From positions 1 to 15,311 of the forward strand of contig NZ_CAUHPG010000034.1 of the NCBI RefSeq assembly GCF_959608125.1: a stretch of DNA of 15,311 nt. Direction: 5' to 3'. A program made the translations under genes and the position numbers. Source of the DNA: an uncultured Slackia sp. GTDB taxonomy: Bacteria; Actinomycetota; Coriobacteriia; Coriobacteriales; Eggerthellaceae. The notes under the pieces are model-generated. The model was not told where the DNA came from and did not search any database. It worked only from the letters and a program-made list of their open reading frames with translations. Every line of letters starts with the position of its first letter. The stretch's first letter is position 1. Below are positions 6,925-14,138 of the stretch, piece by piece.

Positions 6925-6971
6925 GCTTGCCACCACGCTTTCTCTTGTCGCGTTCGAATTCTTTCCTTCAT
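6921..6971 (-). CDS. 16-codon leader ORF overlapping the NifX-like start
   Basis: ATG 6971 with a good AAGGAG (6981-6976) 4 nt upstream reads MKERIRTRQEKAWWQA and stops at TGA 6923-6921, which overlaps the ATG of the NifX-like gene (ATGA). The NifX-like ATG has only a weak site of its own (GGTGG), so ribosomes probably arrive through this leader. The tandem Trp codons and the strongly basic sequence could allow control by translation rate, but that is inference. Confidence 0.6.
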   Translation of the reverse strand: MKERIRTRQEKAWWQA

Positions 6972-6975
6972 GGTA

Positions 6976-6981
6976 CTCCTT
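6976..6981 (-). promoter_or_regulatory. Ribosome binding site of the leader ORF
   Basis: AAGGAG on the minus strand, 4 nt before ATG 6971. It is the only strong Shine-Dalgarno upstream of the NifX-like gene, and it decides in favour of a coupled leader rather than the GTG 6936 start. Confidence 0.65.
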
Positions 6982-7037
6982 TTTGAGAGCGCCGAGGCAT
7001 CATTTTCACCAGCGGCCGCGAACCGCGGCTCGTCGCG

Positions 7038-7832
7038 TTACTCCTGCCGCCCCTCTTTCAGGTCCTCCATCGTGCGCATGCCCACTTCAGCGCACGCATG
7101 CATAGACATCTTCTCGGCCAGCAGCATCTTGCAGAATTCACGAAGGTCGGCCTCGTTATCGGGCAGGATTTCCTTTTCGTAATCGTCGATCGTTTCAATC
7201 GCGTACGAGGCGTTCACGTCGAAGATGCTGAACTGCTCGGGATCGAAGCGCTCGCCCGCACGCAGGCCCAGCCAATCGCGCGTCTCGCGATAGCGCGCGT
7301 CGAGCGGATTGTCGAGCACGCGACAGAAATCGACGTAGCCAACCGTGCCGCCGACGCCCTCGGGAGGCGCCTGGCGCGCGCCGTCCAAGCACACCGGCAT
7401 GAACGGGAACGCCGCCTCGTCATCGCGCACCACGCGCTCGATTTCGACCTCGATTTCCCAATAGTCTTCCATGTCGTAGAAAAACGACGCCTTGTCGCCC
7501 GGCTTCATGAGCTCGCAGATCTTCTTGTCGTCGGCGCCCACGTGCACCTCGCCCTTCATGCGAGGCATCGTGGCGTTGCGCTCCATGAGCAACGGGTCGT
7601 CCAAGAACATGCCGCCCTTGCGGAAATAGAAGCCGTATTCGCCGCTCCAATCGAAGGCGCCCAGCACCGCGTCGCCCAGCATGAAGAACGTGTCGTCGGC
7701 GGGGATGAGGAAGCGGCGCCAGATGGCAGGTTCGATATACAGAAGCGTCGCCTTCACCTGGAAGACGCTTTTCGAGAAATCGGGCGCGCCCGCCGCTTTC
7801 GACGCGGGGAATTGGAACACGTTATCGGCCAT
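7038..7832 (-). CDS. pRiA4b ORF-3-like (IS1096 TnpR-family) protein
   Basis: 264 aa from ATG 7832, with AAAGGA on the minus strand 6-7 nt upstream; an in-frame extension to 7934 lacks family sequence and enters the inverted-repeat region. Family marks are VFQVKATLLYIEPAIWRRFLI (23-43, with the hallmark PxIWRR), an FxxDxxDxWEIEV segment at 117-129, a Cys and Pro-rich turn MPVCLDGARQAPPEGVGGTVGY (145-166), and DPEQFSIFDVN (197-207). The family is named from plasmid and transposon passengers but is mostly found as lone chromosomal genes of unknown function. The C-terminal ~60 residues are helical and acidic. It lies 66 bp upstream of the leader ORF and NifX-like gene on the same strand, so the two may share a transcript. 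It carries no catalytic motif that I can name. Confidence 0.82.
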   Translation of the reverse strand: MADNVFQFPASKAAGAPDFSKSVFQVKATLLYIEPAIWRRFLIPADDTFFMLGDAVLGAFDWSGEYGFYFRKGGMFLDDPLLMERNATMPRMKGEVHVGADDKKICELMKPGDKASFFYDMEDYWEIEVEIERVVRDDEAAFPFMPVCLDGARQAPPEGVGGTVGYVDFCRVLDNPLDARYRETRDWLGLRAGERFDPEQFSIFDVNASYAIETIDDYEKEILPDNEADLREFCKMLLAEKMSMHACAEVGMRTMEDLKEGRQE

Positions 7833-7876
7833 AGCCGTCCTTTCTTCGTGAAATAAGCCAGTTCGTGCATCTTTTT

Positions 7877-8005
7877 TGCAGTTGGCGGTCTTAAAAGAGC
7901 GGATTTTCGAGGTTCCGGCCTCCCGGAAGCGCATCCATCCATTTCCGACCTGGCATTATGCTGACAACAATAGAACGAAGCCCGCGAAAAAGACCGCCAA
8001 CTGCA
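7877..8005. repeat. Perfect 16-bp inverted repeat flanking a 97-bp non-coding segment
   Basis: The arm TGCAGTTGGCGGTCTT (7877-7892) returns exactly inverted at 7990-8005. The inner segment contains a small hairpin (7913-7918 with 7923-7928) and, on the minus strand, a -10-like CATAAT near 7960, so it likely holds the promoter of the gene starting at 7832. No flanking target duplication and no transposase are visible. It could be paired operators, an invertible promoter segment or a short MITE-like relic. The remainder of 7833-8129 holds only the hairpin at 8062-8095. Confidence 0.7.
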
Positions 8006-8061
8006 TATTTCGTGCGCAAATCGTCAAAAAACCGACGCGAAGGGGCCCGCATGACGCCGAA

Positions 8062-8095
8062 GCGCCCGAAGGCGGGGCAAACCGCCATCGGGCGC
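8062..8095 (-). terminator. Hairpin at the 3' end of the VWA-MoxR unit
   Basis: An 8-bp stem (8062-8069 with 8088-8095), an A-A mismatch, and a further 5-bp stem (8071-8075 with 8082-8086) around a 6-nt loop. It starts about 35 bp past the MoxR stop on the minus strand. A run of six T lies about 30 nt further on and is not adjacent, so this is a probable transcript end or stabiliser rather than a textbook intrinsic terminator. Confidence 0.45.
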
Positions 8096-8129
8096 CATAC
8101 GTTTCCCGTCCGAGACCCTGCGGCGCGCG

Positions 8130-9635
8130 CTATCGCGCCTCGGCCGCCTTCATCGCGCGCTCCTGCAGCGCTGCGGCGCGCTCTTCGAGCATCAAGTCGC
8201 GGCTGTGGGCCCGATAGCTTTCCGAACCGTAGCGGCCGATGAAGGAAACCACCGATGCGTCCGCCGAAATATCCGTGGTGAACAGCAGCGTCTCTTTGCC
8301 GATGCCGAACGCTTCGTCCAAGAACGCATAGGCGCGGTCGAGCGCATGCTGCGCGGCCGCCACCGTGTCGTCGAGCTCTTGCGCATATGCGCCGAAGCGC
8401 CCCTTCGCCTGCGCAAGATCGACCGGAGCCGCCTCGTCGGCCATCGCGCGCAGGAAGCGCGCAGCCGTCATAAGCGACGAGCCCTCGTCGGTGGACATGA
8501 GCCTGCTCTCGCGGCCCTCCTTCGCACGGGCGTCGTAACCGATCGCGGCGGCCGAACAAGCGGCGCGCACATCGGCGGCATCGGCCCGGCCGTCCTCGCA
8601 ATCCTGCGCCACCGCCTTCACGGCCGCGAAGGCCAGGTCGGTCGCAGCATCTTGCAGCATGACGGCGTGCAGGCGGCCCGCAAGCGAGCTGGACAGCAGG
8701 CCGACAAGCGCCACGCGCTCGTCGAACGGCGCCGCCTTGGCGCGCTCGACCACATGCTCTTCGGCCTCGCCTTCCAAGATCGCGTCGATCTGGTAGTCGG
8801 ATCGGTACTTGTTGAACAGGTCGTAATACACCGCGAAGCGCTTGGCCGTACGCGCATCCTGCACGTACTGGGCGATCAGGCGCTCGGTCACGGGAATGCC
8901 GCGCGCTTCATAGACGCGCATCACGCGCGACAGGTCGTCCCAGCCGCGGGCCGTGACGAACGCCTTGCCGTCGAGCGTGGCCTCGATATGGTAGAAATCG
9001 GAAGTCTCCGCATCGAGGTACGCGATGATGGCCGGATGCACGCGCGATGCGAGCGCATAGGCCTTCCATGCCTCGTAATCGGGCTCGACGTCGATGCGCT
9101 TGAGGCGGTCCCACGTGGCCACGTCGAAATCGTGCGTGCTGCGGTTGTACTCGGACGGATTGCCGGCCGTGACCACCACCCAGCCCTGCGGCACCTGGTG
9201 ACGGCCGAACACCTTGTACTGCAAAAACTGCAGGATGGCGGGCGTGAGCGTTTCCGAGACGCAGTTGATCTCGTCCAAAAACAGGATGCCTTCCTTCCTG
9301 CCCGTTTCGGCCATGGCCTCATAGACCGACGCGATGATTTCGCTCATCGTGTATTCGGACACGCTGAACGTCTCGCCCTCGAAGGAGCGCTCGGCGATAT
9401 ACGGCAGGCCGAGGGCGCTTTGGCGCGTGTGGTGCGTCATGGAATAGCTCACCAGCCCGATGCCCATCTCGCGCGCCACCTGCTCCATGATGGCGGTCTT
9501 GCCCACGCCGGGCGCGCCGATCAGAAACAGCGGACGCTGCCGCTCGATGGGAATGAGATACGAGCCGTTCTCGTCTTTGGCGAGGTAGACCTCGACCGCG
9601 CGGGCCACCTCTTCTTTCGCCTGGCGGATATTCAT
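8130..9635 (-). CDS. MoxR-like AAA+ ATPase
   Basis: 501 aa. MoxR ATPases act with VWA-domain proteins as chaperone-like machines that remodel partners or insert metals. The AAA core is at the N terminus: Walker A GAPGVGKT (40-47), Walker B ILFLDE (117-122), sensor 1 in VVVTAGNPSEYNRS (153-166), and a likely arginine finger in WDRLKR (175-180). Residues about 240-501 are helical with no motif I recognise and are longer than in minimal MoxR proteins (about 330 aa), so a partner-specific C-terminal part is likely. Its ATG 9635 overlaps the stop of the VWA gene (ATGA), meaning the two are translated together in a probably fixed ratio. Start choice is supported by that overlap and by the short lead to Walker A. 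Confidence 0.9.
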   Translation of the reverse strand: MNIRQAKEEVARAVEVYLAKDENGSYLIPIERQRPLFLIGAPGVGKTAIMEQVAREMGIGLVSYSMTHHTRQSALGLPYIAERSFEGETFSVSEYTMSEIIASVYEAMAETGRKEGILFLDEINCVSETLTPAILQFLQYKVFGRHQVPQGWVVVTAGNPSEYNRSTHDFDVATWDRLKRIDVEPDYEAWKAYALASRVHPAIIAYLDAETSDFYHIEATLDGKAFVTARGWDDLSRVMRVYEARGIPVTERLIAQYVQDARTAKRFAVYYDLFNKYRSDYQIDAILEGEAEEHVVERAKAAPFDERVALVGLLSSSLAGRLHAVMLQDAATDLAFAAVKAVAQDCEDGRADAADVRAACSAAAIGYDARAKEGRESRLMSTDEGSSLMTAARFLRAMADEAAPVDLAQAKGRFGAYAQELDDTVAAAQHALDRAYAFLDEAFGIGKETLLFTTDISADASVVSFIGRYGSESYRAHSRDLMLEERAAALQERAMKAAEAR

Positions 9636-11338
9636 CGCATGCCCTCCTTATCGCCTGTGCGGAATTCCCCGGAACCGATCTTGACGCGCAACGCCCACGG
9701 GGGCACGTCGGGTTCTTCGACGTAGGCCTCGTCGGTCAAGACGAACGCCACGTCGTAGCGCGGTTTCGAGCGCGGGTAGGCCCCCTGCCCGTCGGTGAAA
9801 TACAGAAGCCCCTTCAAATGCGCCAGCTCGCCCGCGTCCATCAGGTCGTCGATGTAGGAGAACACGGGTCGGAAATCCGTGCCGCCGAGGCCTTTGATTT
9901 CGAGGCTGTCGGCCCAGGCGCGCGCGTCGGCACGGCTCGTGATGCGGGCGACGTCTTGGATCTGCGCGTCGCATTGGATCAGATACAGATTGAGCGCGTC
10001 CGAGAACATGCCCGCGTCTTCCAGGATGTCGCAGGTGCGCTCGACGAACGCGGCCACCGTGTCGCCCTTCGTCGAAGCCGACGTGTCGATCGCGATCACG
10101 AAATCGCGGATGCGGCCGTCGTCGGCGTATTCCAGCGGCTCGATCAGGGGCATGTTGCCGTAGCGCTCCAGCCCGTAGCAGTAATACACGTAGTCGAATT
10201 CTTCGTCGTTGACGGCCATCTGCTCGTCGCGCGACACGAACCGGCGCAGGAATTCGCCGTAATCGACCCGCTCTGTGTTGGAGCGCTTGAGCGCCATGGA
10301 GAACTCGCCGCCGAACGCGCCCCAGAGCTGGGAGAAGTCATCGAGCGCCACGTCGGCGCGCAGCGATATCTCGCGCCAGCGCGTCTGCATGGCCTCGTTG
10401 AACGAATCGGTCGGCAGAGGGCGCGTGCGCTGCTGCGGCTCGGGCTTGCCCATCGCGGCGACGTCGGGAGACGGAACGCCTCCCGCGCCGTAGCACGACT
10501 CGGCCGCCTCGAGCGCGTCCACGCGAGCCGCCGAGGCGTAGGACAGCATCATCGATGCTAGCGCATCGTCGGCGAACTCGGGCGCGGCGTCGCCCGGATC
10601 GCGCATGCCCTCGTCGGGGGCCTCGTCGCTGGCGTCGTCGCCGTCGTCGCGCGCGTCCTTGCCGCCTGCGTTCGCACGGGCGGCGCCGTCGGCTTCAGGC
10701 TGCGGGAACAGCCCGTCGGAACCGCCTTCCGCCGCGGGCCGCGCATCGCGAGCGGCCGTGCCGCGCACCCACAGCGCATGGTCGTCGACGAAAAAAGCGC
10801 GGCGCAAGTCGATCGCCTCCTCGTCGGCGACGCCCTCGTCGACCAGCCGATAATAAAGCGACTCGGCCGTGACGAACGGCATGCCGGTGCACACGCGCGC
10901 GCAGATCGGTTCCTGCTGCGCGACACGGCGACATGCGATTTCGGAAAGGCCCAGATCGTTCATGCAGCTTTCCACCGCCATATCGCAGGCCAGATCCCAC
11001 AGCGCGGGGCGAAACGCCGCGTTGGAGAACGGATGGCGGAACAAGCAGTGCATCGTCATATGCAAGACGTCGCGCGAAAGGCGCGCAGGCTCTTCGGAAA
11101 ACGCGCGCACCGTGCGCTCGGGGTCGTAATAGATCGCCGCGCCGTCGGTCGCGAACAACGAGCCGGGCGCAGGCATGCACTCGAGCCGCGATATCGCGGG
11201 CTCGAGAAACCGCAACGCCACCAGCAGCGTTTCCTTCGCATAATCGAGCAGCTCGCAGGAAAGCTCCGTGTAGCGGCCGTCCGCCGCGCCCCGCTCTTCG
11301 ACGCGATCGAGCGCGCCGTCGTGTTCGCCAAGCGCCAT
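9632..11338 (-). CDS. VWA-like protein with N-terminal DUF2201/metallopeptidase-like domain
   Basis: 568 aa. The N-terminal part (about 40-170) resembles the metallopeptidase-like domain of DUF2201 proteins, but the HExxH position reads HMTMH (93-97), followed by H102: the histidines remain and the catalytic Glu is gone, so proteolysis is doubtful. An acidic, Ala/Gly/Asp-rich linker spans about 195-260. The C-terminal VWA domain has a full MIDAS: DTSAS (418-422), GGTD (485-488, with T487) and YFTDGQG (513-519, with D516), so it should bind a divalent metal. ATG 11338 has an AAGGG site about 7 nt upstream. Its stop overlaps the MoxR start. With MoxR it forms the classic ATPase/VWA pair; the substrate is unknown. 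Confidence 0.87.
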   Translation of the reverse strand: MALGEHDGALDRVEERGAADGRYTELSCELLDYAKETLLVALRFLEPAISRLECMPAPGSLFATDGAAIYYDPERTVRAFSEEPARLSRDVLHMTMHCLFRHPFSNAAFRPALWDLACDMAVESCMNDLGLSEIACRRVAQQEPICARVCTGMPFVTAESLYYRLVDEGVADEEAIDLRRAFFVDDHALWVRGTAARDARPAAEGGSDGLFPQPEADGAARANAGGKDARDDGDDASDEAPDEGMRDPGDAAPEFADDALASMMLSYASAARVDALEAAESCYGAGGVPSPDVAAMGKPEPQQRTRPLPTDSFNEAMQTRWREISLRADVALDDFSQLWGAFGGEFSMALKRSNTERVDYGEFLRRFVSRDEQMAVNDEEFDYVYYCYGLERYGNMPLIEPLEYADDGRIRDFVIAIDTSASTKGDTVAAFVERTCDILEDAGMFSDALNLYLIQCDAQIQDVARITSRADARAWADSLEIKGLGGTDFRPVFSYIDDLMDAGELAHLKGLLYFTDGQGAYPRSKPRYDVAFVLTDEAYVEEPDVPPWALRVKIGSGEFRTGDKEGMR

Positions 11339-11493
11339 ACCCGCCGCCCTTCTCGTGAAACGACCTTGTCGAGGGCATCATAGCGCAACGGCGCATCGCA
11401 GAAGAGCACGGCGGCGAAGGCCCCGAAACGTCACGGGTGCGTTACCATGGTCGCGTCCGGCATTCGCCTGCATCCGTGCATAGGGAGGACCAT

Positions 11494-13131
11494 ATGAACG
11501 ACGCCGTACGCGAAGCGCTTTCCGACATCCTGTTCTTCGACGAGACCACGCCCATCGACGAGCTCGTGCGCCGCTGCGCCGAGCCGCTGCATCTCGACGG
11601 CGCCGCCGCGGCCGCGCTTGCGGGCGAAGGCTGCGCGCTGGCGCTGTGGCCCGAATCCGACGGATGCGCCCTGTTGGCAGCCGACCTGCACTCGCTCGCG
11701 CGCGATGCCGGACTACCCGACGCGGGCCTTATCCTGCGCCTGCCGGCAACGATCGCAGGCGTGCCCCTGGTGCGCATCGCGGCAGACGCCTTCCGCCCCT
11801 GGCTTTCCTACGGCATCGGGTTGCGCCTGCTCGTGCTGCCCGAAGGCATGCGCGAGACCGCCGATCGATCGCTTTCGCCCCTGTGCTTCGAACATTTGGC
11901 CATACCGTCGACCCTCGAACGCTTCGGCGCGCGCCCGGTGCAGTGGAGCAAGCTCACGCGCTACCCCGATAGCGTGGAATACCGCGTGCACCCCGACAAT
12001 GCGGCGCTGTTCGCCGAAGACGGCTCGCTGTATTCGCACGACGGCCACACGCTGATCGCGCAGGCCTATCCGTACGGCGAATGCGTCGAGGTGCGCCCGG
12101 GCGTGCGATGCATCCGCCACGACGCCTTCCTGCACACCCCCGACCCGCCGAAGCGCATCGTCTGCCCCGACGGCCTGGAAGAAGCGCGCGACGACATCGA
12201 CCCCGCGCTTCTCTGGATCAGAAGCAACGAAGGCCCTTTCGCGCGCGTGCTGAAAGAAGCCGAGCGCAGAGCGGTCTCTCCCGCCTACCGGATCGTCGAC
12301 GGCGACGTGTTCGATTTCGACGACGAAGGCGCATTGCTCGTGGCCACGTCGGCCGAAAAGACGGTCGCCGTAACGCCCGACGCCGTCGACGGTGCGCCCC
12401 TCGTGCGCATCGGACGGCGCGCGCTGCCGGCAAAAGCGACGTCGGTCGTCATATCGTCGCAGGTAAAAGACGTGGAAGACGGCAACATATGCGAAGGGGC
12501 CGAGCGCATCGCGATCGGTGAGAACGTGGAGCGCATCGGGCGAGGATGCTTCATGCATGCGGCGGAAGGCTGCATCGCGCGCATCCCGCGCGGCGTGCGC
12601 ACAATCGGCGAGCGTTCGTTTGCGGGCGGATGGATCCGTCTCGACGCGCTGGACACCGTGGCCTACGTTCCTGCGGGCGTGCGCGGGCTTTTCGAGCCGA
12701 CGGCCTATCGCGAAGGCGAAGGGGCGGGCATCGAACGCGTCGAGGGCACGGCCGACGACGCATGCTTCGCCGTCCCCTTCGACATGCGCGTCTACGACGA
12801 GCTGCTCGCGGGCGACCGGGCGTTTCTGACCAAGACCCAGGCGCTCATCGAGCGGCTGGCGGGAAAAGCCGCCGTCCATGGCGACACGGCGGCGTCGTTC
12901 GCGCGCCAGCTCGAGAAAAACGCGGAAGCAGCCTGCACGCTCGTCGCCGAGCGCCGCTCGCGCCGCGCGATCGAGCGCCTGGCCGATGCGGGATTCTACG
13001 AAGACGAAGGGCGCTTCCTCTTCCAGTGCGAGCAGCTCAGGAAAGCGCATGCCGCCGAGGCGCTGGGGTGCCTCATGCAGCGGCGCGAAGCCGCGGCCCC
13101 GGCGAAGCCGTCCGACAGGTTCGCGTTCTGA
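11494..13131 (+). CDS. BspA-like leucine-rich-repeat protein, cytoplasmic
   Basis: 545 aa from ATG 11494 with a strong AGGGAGG (11482-11488) 5 nt upstream. There is no signal peptide or anchor, unlike surface BspA proteins. BspA/TpLRR-type pieces occur at about 80-230 and 290-400: LPATIAGVPLVRIAADAF (83-100), LPEGMRETADRSL (115-127), LFAEDGSLYSHDGHTLI (172-188), VRPGVRCIRHDAF (200-212), IGENVERIGRGCF (341-353) and IPRGVRTIGERSF (364-376). The last ~110 residues are helical, with RRAIERLADAGFYEDE (490-505) slightly like a repeat helix pair. It starts 155 bp from the VWA gene in the opposite direction, so a shared control region is likely. It is probably a protein-binding scaffold, possibly a client or adaptor of the MoxR-VWA pair (inference). 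Confidence 0.8.
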   Translation: MNDAVREALSDILFFDETTPIDELVRRCAEPLHLDGAAAAALAGEGCALALWPESDGCALLAADLHSLARDAGLPDAGLILRLPATIAGVPLVRIAADAFRPWLSYGIGLRLLVLPEGMRETADRSLSPLCFEHLAIPSTLERFGARPVQWSKLTRYPDSVEYRVHPDNAALFAEDGSLYSHDGHTLIAQAYPYGECVEVRPGVRCIRHDAFLHTPDPPKRIVCPDGLEEARDDIDPALLWIRSNEGPFARVLKEAERRAVSPAYRIVDGDVFDFDDEGALLVATSAEKTVAVTPDAVDGAPLVRIGRRALPAKATSVVISSQVKDVEDGNICEGAERIAIGENVERIGRGCFMHAAEGCIARIPRGVRTIGERSFAGGWIRLDALDTVAYVPAGVRGLFEPTAYREGEGAGIERVEGTADDACFAVPFDMRVYDELLAGDRAFLTKTQALIERLAGKAAVHGDTAASFARQLEKNAEAACTLVAERRSRRAIERLADAGFYEDEGRFLFQCEQLRKAHAAEALGCLMQRREAAAPAKPSDRFAF

Positions 13132-13140
13132 GCGAATGAA

Positions 13141-13168
13141 AAAGGCGCAGCCCGAAGGCCGCGCCTTT
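13141..13168. terminator. Bidirectional terminator between the LRR gene and the glucosaminidase gene
   Basis: An 8-bp inverted repeat (AAAGGCGC 13141-13148 with 13161-13168) plus an inner 3-bp stem (13150-13152 with 13157-13159). On the minus strand the stem runs straight into T residues (complement of AAAAA 13139-13143). The stop codon of the minus-strand gene (13169-13167) lies inside the arm, so translation ends in the terminator. Confidence 0.75.
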
Positions 13169-14138
13169 ACGAATCGAAGCGATAGAGGTCGTAGCGGTCC
13201 ATGACGGCCACGAGATGCTCGGCGTACGAGCTGTCGGTGGCCCATCCCGCGTCCTGCAGCCCCCACGCCATCAGCGCCGAATTGCGCGTCTCGATAGCGC
13301 GGCGGATCGTGGCGTTGTCGGCATACGTCGAAGACTGCAGAAAGACGCTCGAACGGAATTCGATGCAGGCCTTCTTCGATTCGAACTCGATGAAGGCGTC
13401 CTTGATCGCGACCGTCTTGCCGTCGTATTCTTCGTCGGTCCCCCACTCCACCGGGCCCACCACGCCGTGCTTGCCCGCGAACGAATCGACCCATTTCATG
13501 CCGAAGAGGTTGTTGTCGCGCTCCGCGAGCATCGACAGCGTCGTTCCCTGGCCGCTTTCTTGGATGATCTGCGCGATCGTGCAGCCGGCCGGATGGCCGT
13601 ATTCGTGCTGCATCGCGCGCGCCGTGTCGATCATCTCGTCGGTGATGTAGACGGGCAGGCCGTCGGCGCGCTGCGTGACGGGCGCGTTCGACTGCGCCGA
13701 AAACGCGCTTGCGGCTATGAAGACCGCCGCGACCACCACGGCGAGCTCCGTAGTGAAGCGCACCAGGTACGAACGTGTGAACGCGCGCACGCCGCGCTTC
13801 ACGAAACCGCCCGAAGGTCGCCCGCCGAAAACAGCCTTCGCAGGAGCGGCCTTCTTCCCGGCGACAGGCGCCTTCGTCCGGGCCGCCGCGCGCGCAGGGA
13901 CTTTCTTCGCCTTCGCCGCGGGCTTTGCGGGCGACGTTTTCGACGATGCCGCCTTGGCCGTCCGAGCCTTCGCGGCCGTCTTGTTCGCCGCCGTCGTCTT
14001 CGCAGGCGAAGACGCCTTGCCGGCCGCGGCCTTCGACGACGTTTTCGCCTGCGATGCCTTAGCCGCCTTGGGCTTCGCCGCCGCCTGGCCGCTGCTTTTC
14101 GGCGACATCGCGCCGCGCGACTCCCTCTGCGCGCTCAT
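13167..14138 (-). CDS. Membrane-anchored glucosaminidase-family protein with Lys/Ala-rich tail
   Basis: 323 aa. Residues about 12-102 are Ala, Lys, Ser and Pro rich, like histone H1 tails (for example KAAKASQAK and KPAAKAKK). One hydrophobic segment follows at about 131-148 (ELAVVVAAVFIAASAFSA), with basic residues before it, so the tail should be cytoplasmic and the enzyme outside. The C-terminal domain (about 160-323) is of the GlcNAc-hydrolase/FlgJ type: IIQESGQGTT (191-200) with likely catalytic E194, NNLFGMKW (209-216), and the closing WATDSSYAEHLVAVMDRYDL (299-318). It cleaves peptidoglycan glycan. ATG 14138 overlaps the mfd stop TGA (14137-14135), so it is coupled to mfd; ATG 14108 is an alternative start. 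It ends in a terminator. Confidence 0.88.
   Translation of the reverse strand: MSAQRESRGAMSPKSSGQAAAKPKAAKASQAKTSSKAAAGKASSPAKTTAANKTAAKARTAKAASSKTSPAKPAAKAKKVPARAAARTKAPVAGKKAAPAKAVFGGRPSGGFVKRGVRAFTRSYLVRFTTELAVVVAAVFIAASAFSAQSNAPVTQRADGLPVYITDEMIDTARAMQHEYGHPAGCTIAQIIQESGQGTTLSMLAERDNNLFGMKWVDSFAGKHGVVGPVEWGTDEEYDGKTVAIKDAFIEFESKKACIEFRSSVFLQSSTYADNATIRRAIETRNSALMAWGLQDAGWATDSSYAEHLVAVMDRYDLYRFDS

Noticed and set aside
7014..7030. Short hairpin between the pRiA4b-like gene and the leader ORF
   Set aside because: The 3-nt loop stem is GC-rich but has no T tract and such short palindromes are common at this base composition.
7038..7832. Mobile element based on the IS1096/pRiA4b family name
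   Set aside because: No transposase or terminal repeats enclose the gene; the family is usually chromosomal and stand-alone.
8205..9725. 506-codon plus-strand frame opposite the MoxR gene
   Set aside because: Composition is that of an antisense shadow; the MoxR frame has all AAA motifs.
11713..13494. 593-codon minus-strand frame opposite the LRR gene
   Set aside because: No recognisable motif, and it crosses a terminator and another gene; the plus-strand frame has a good ribosome site and repeat pattern.
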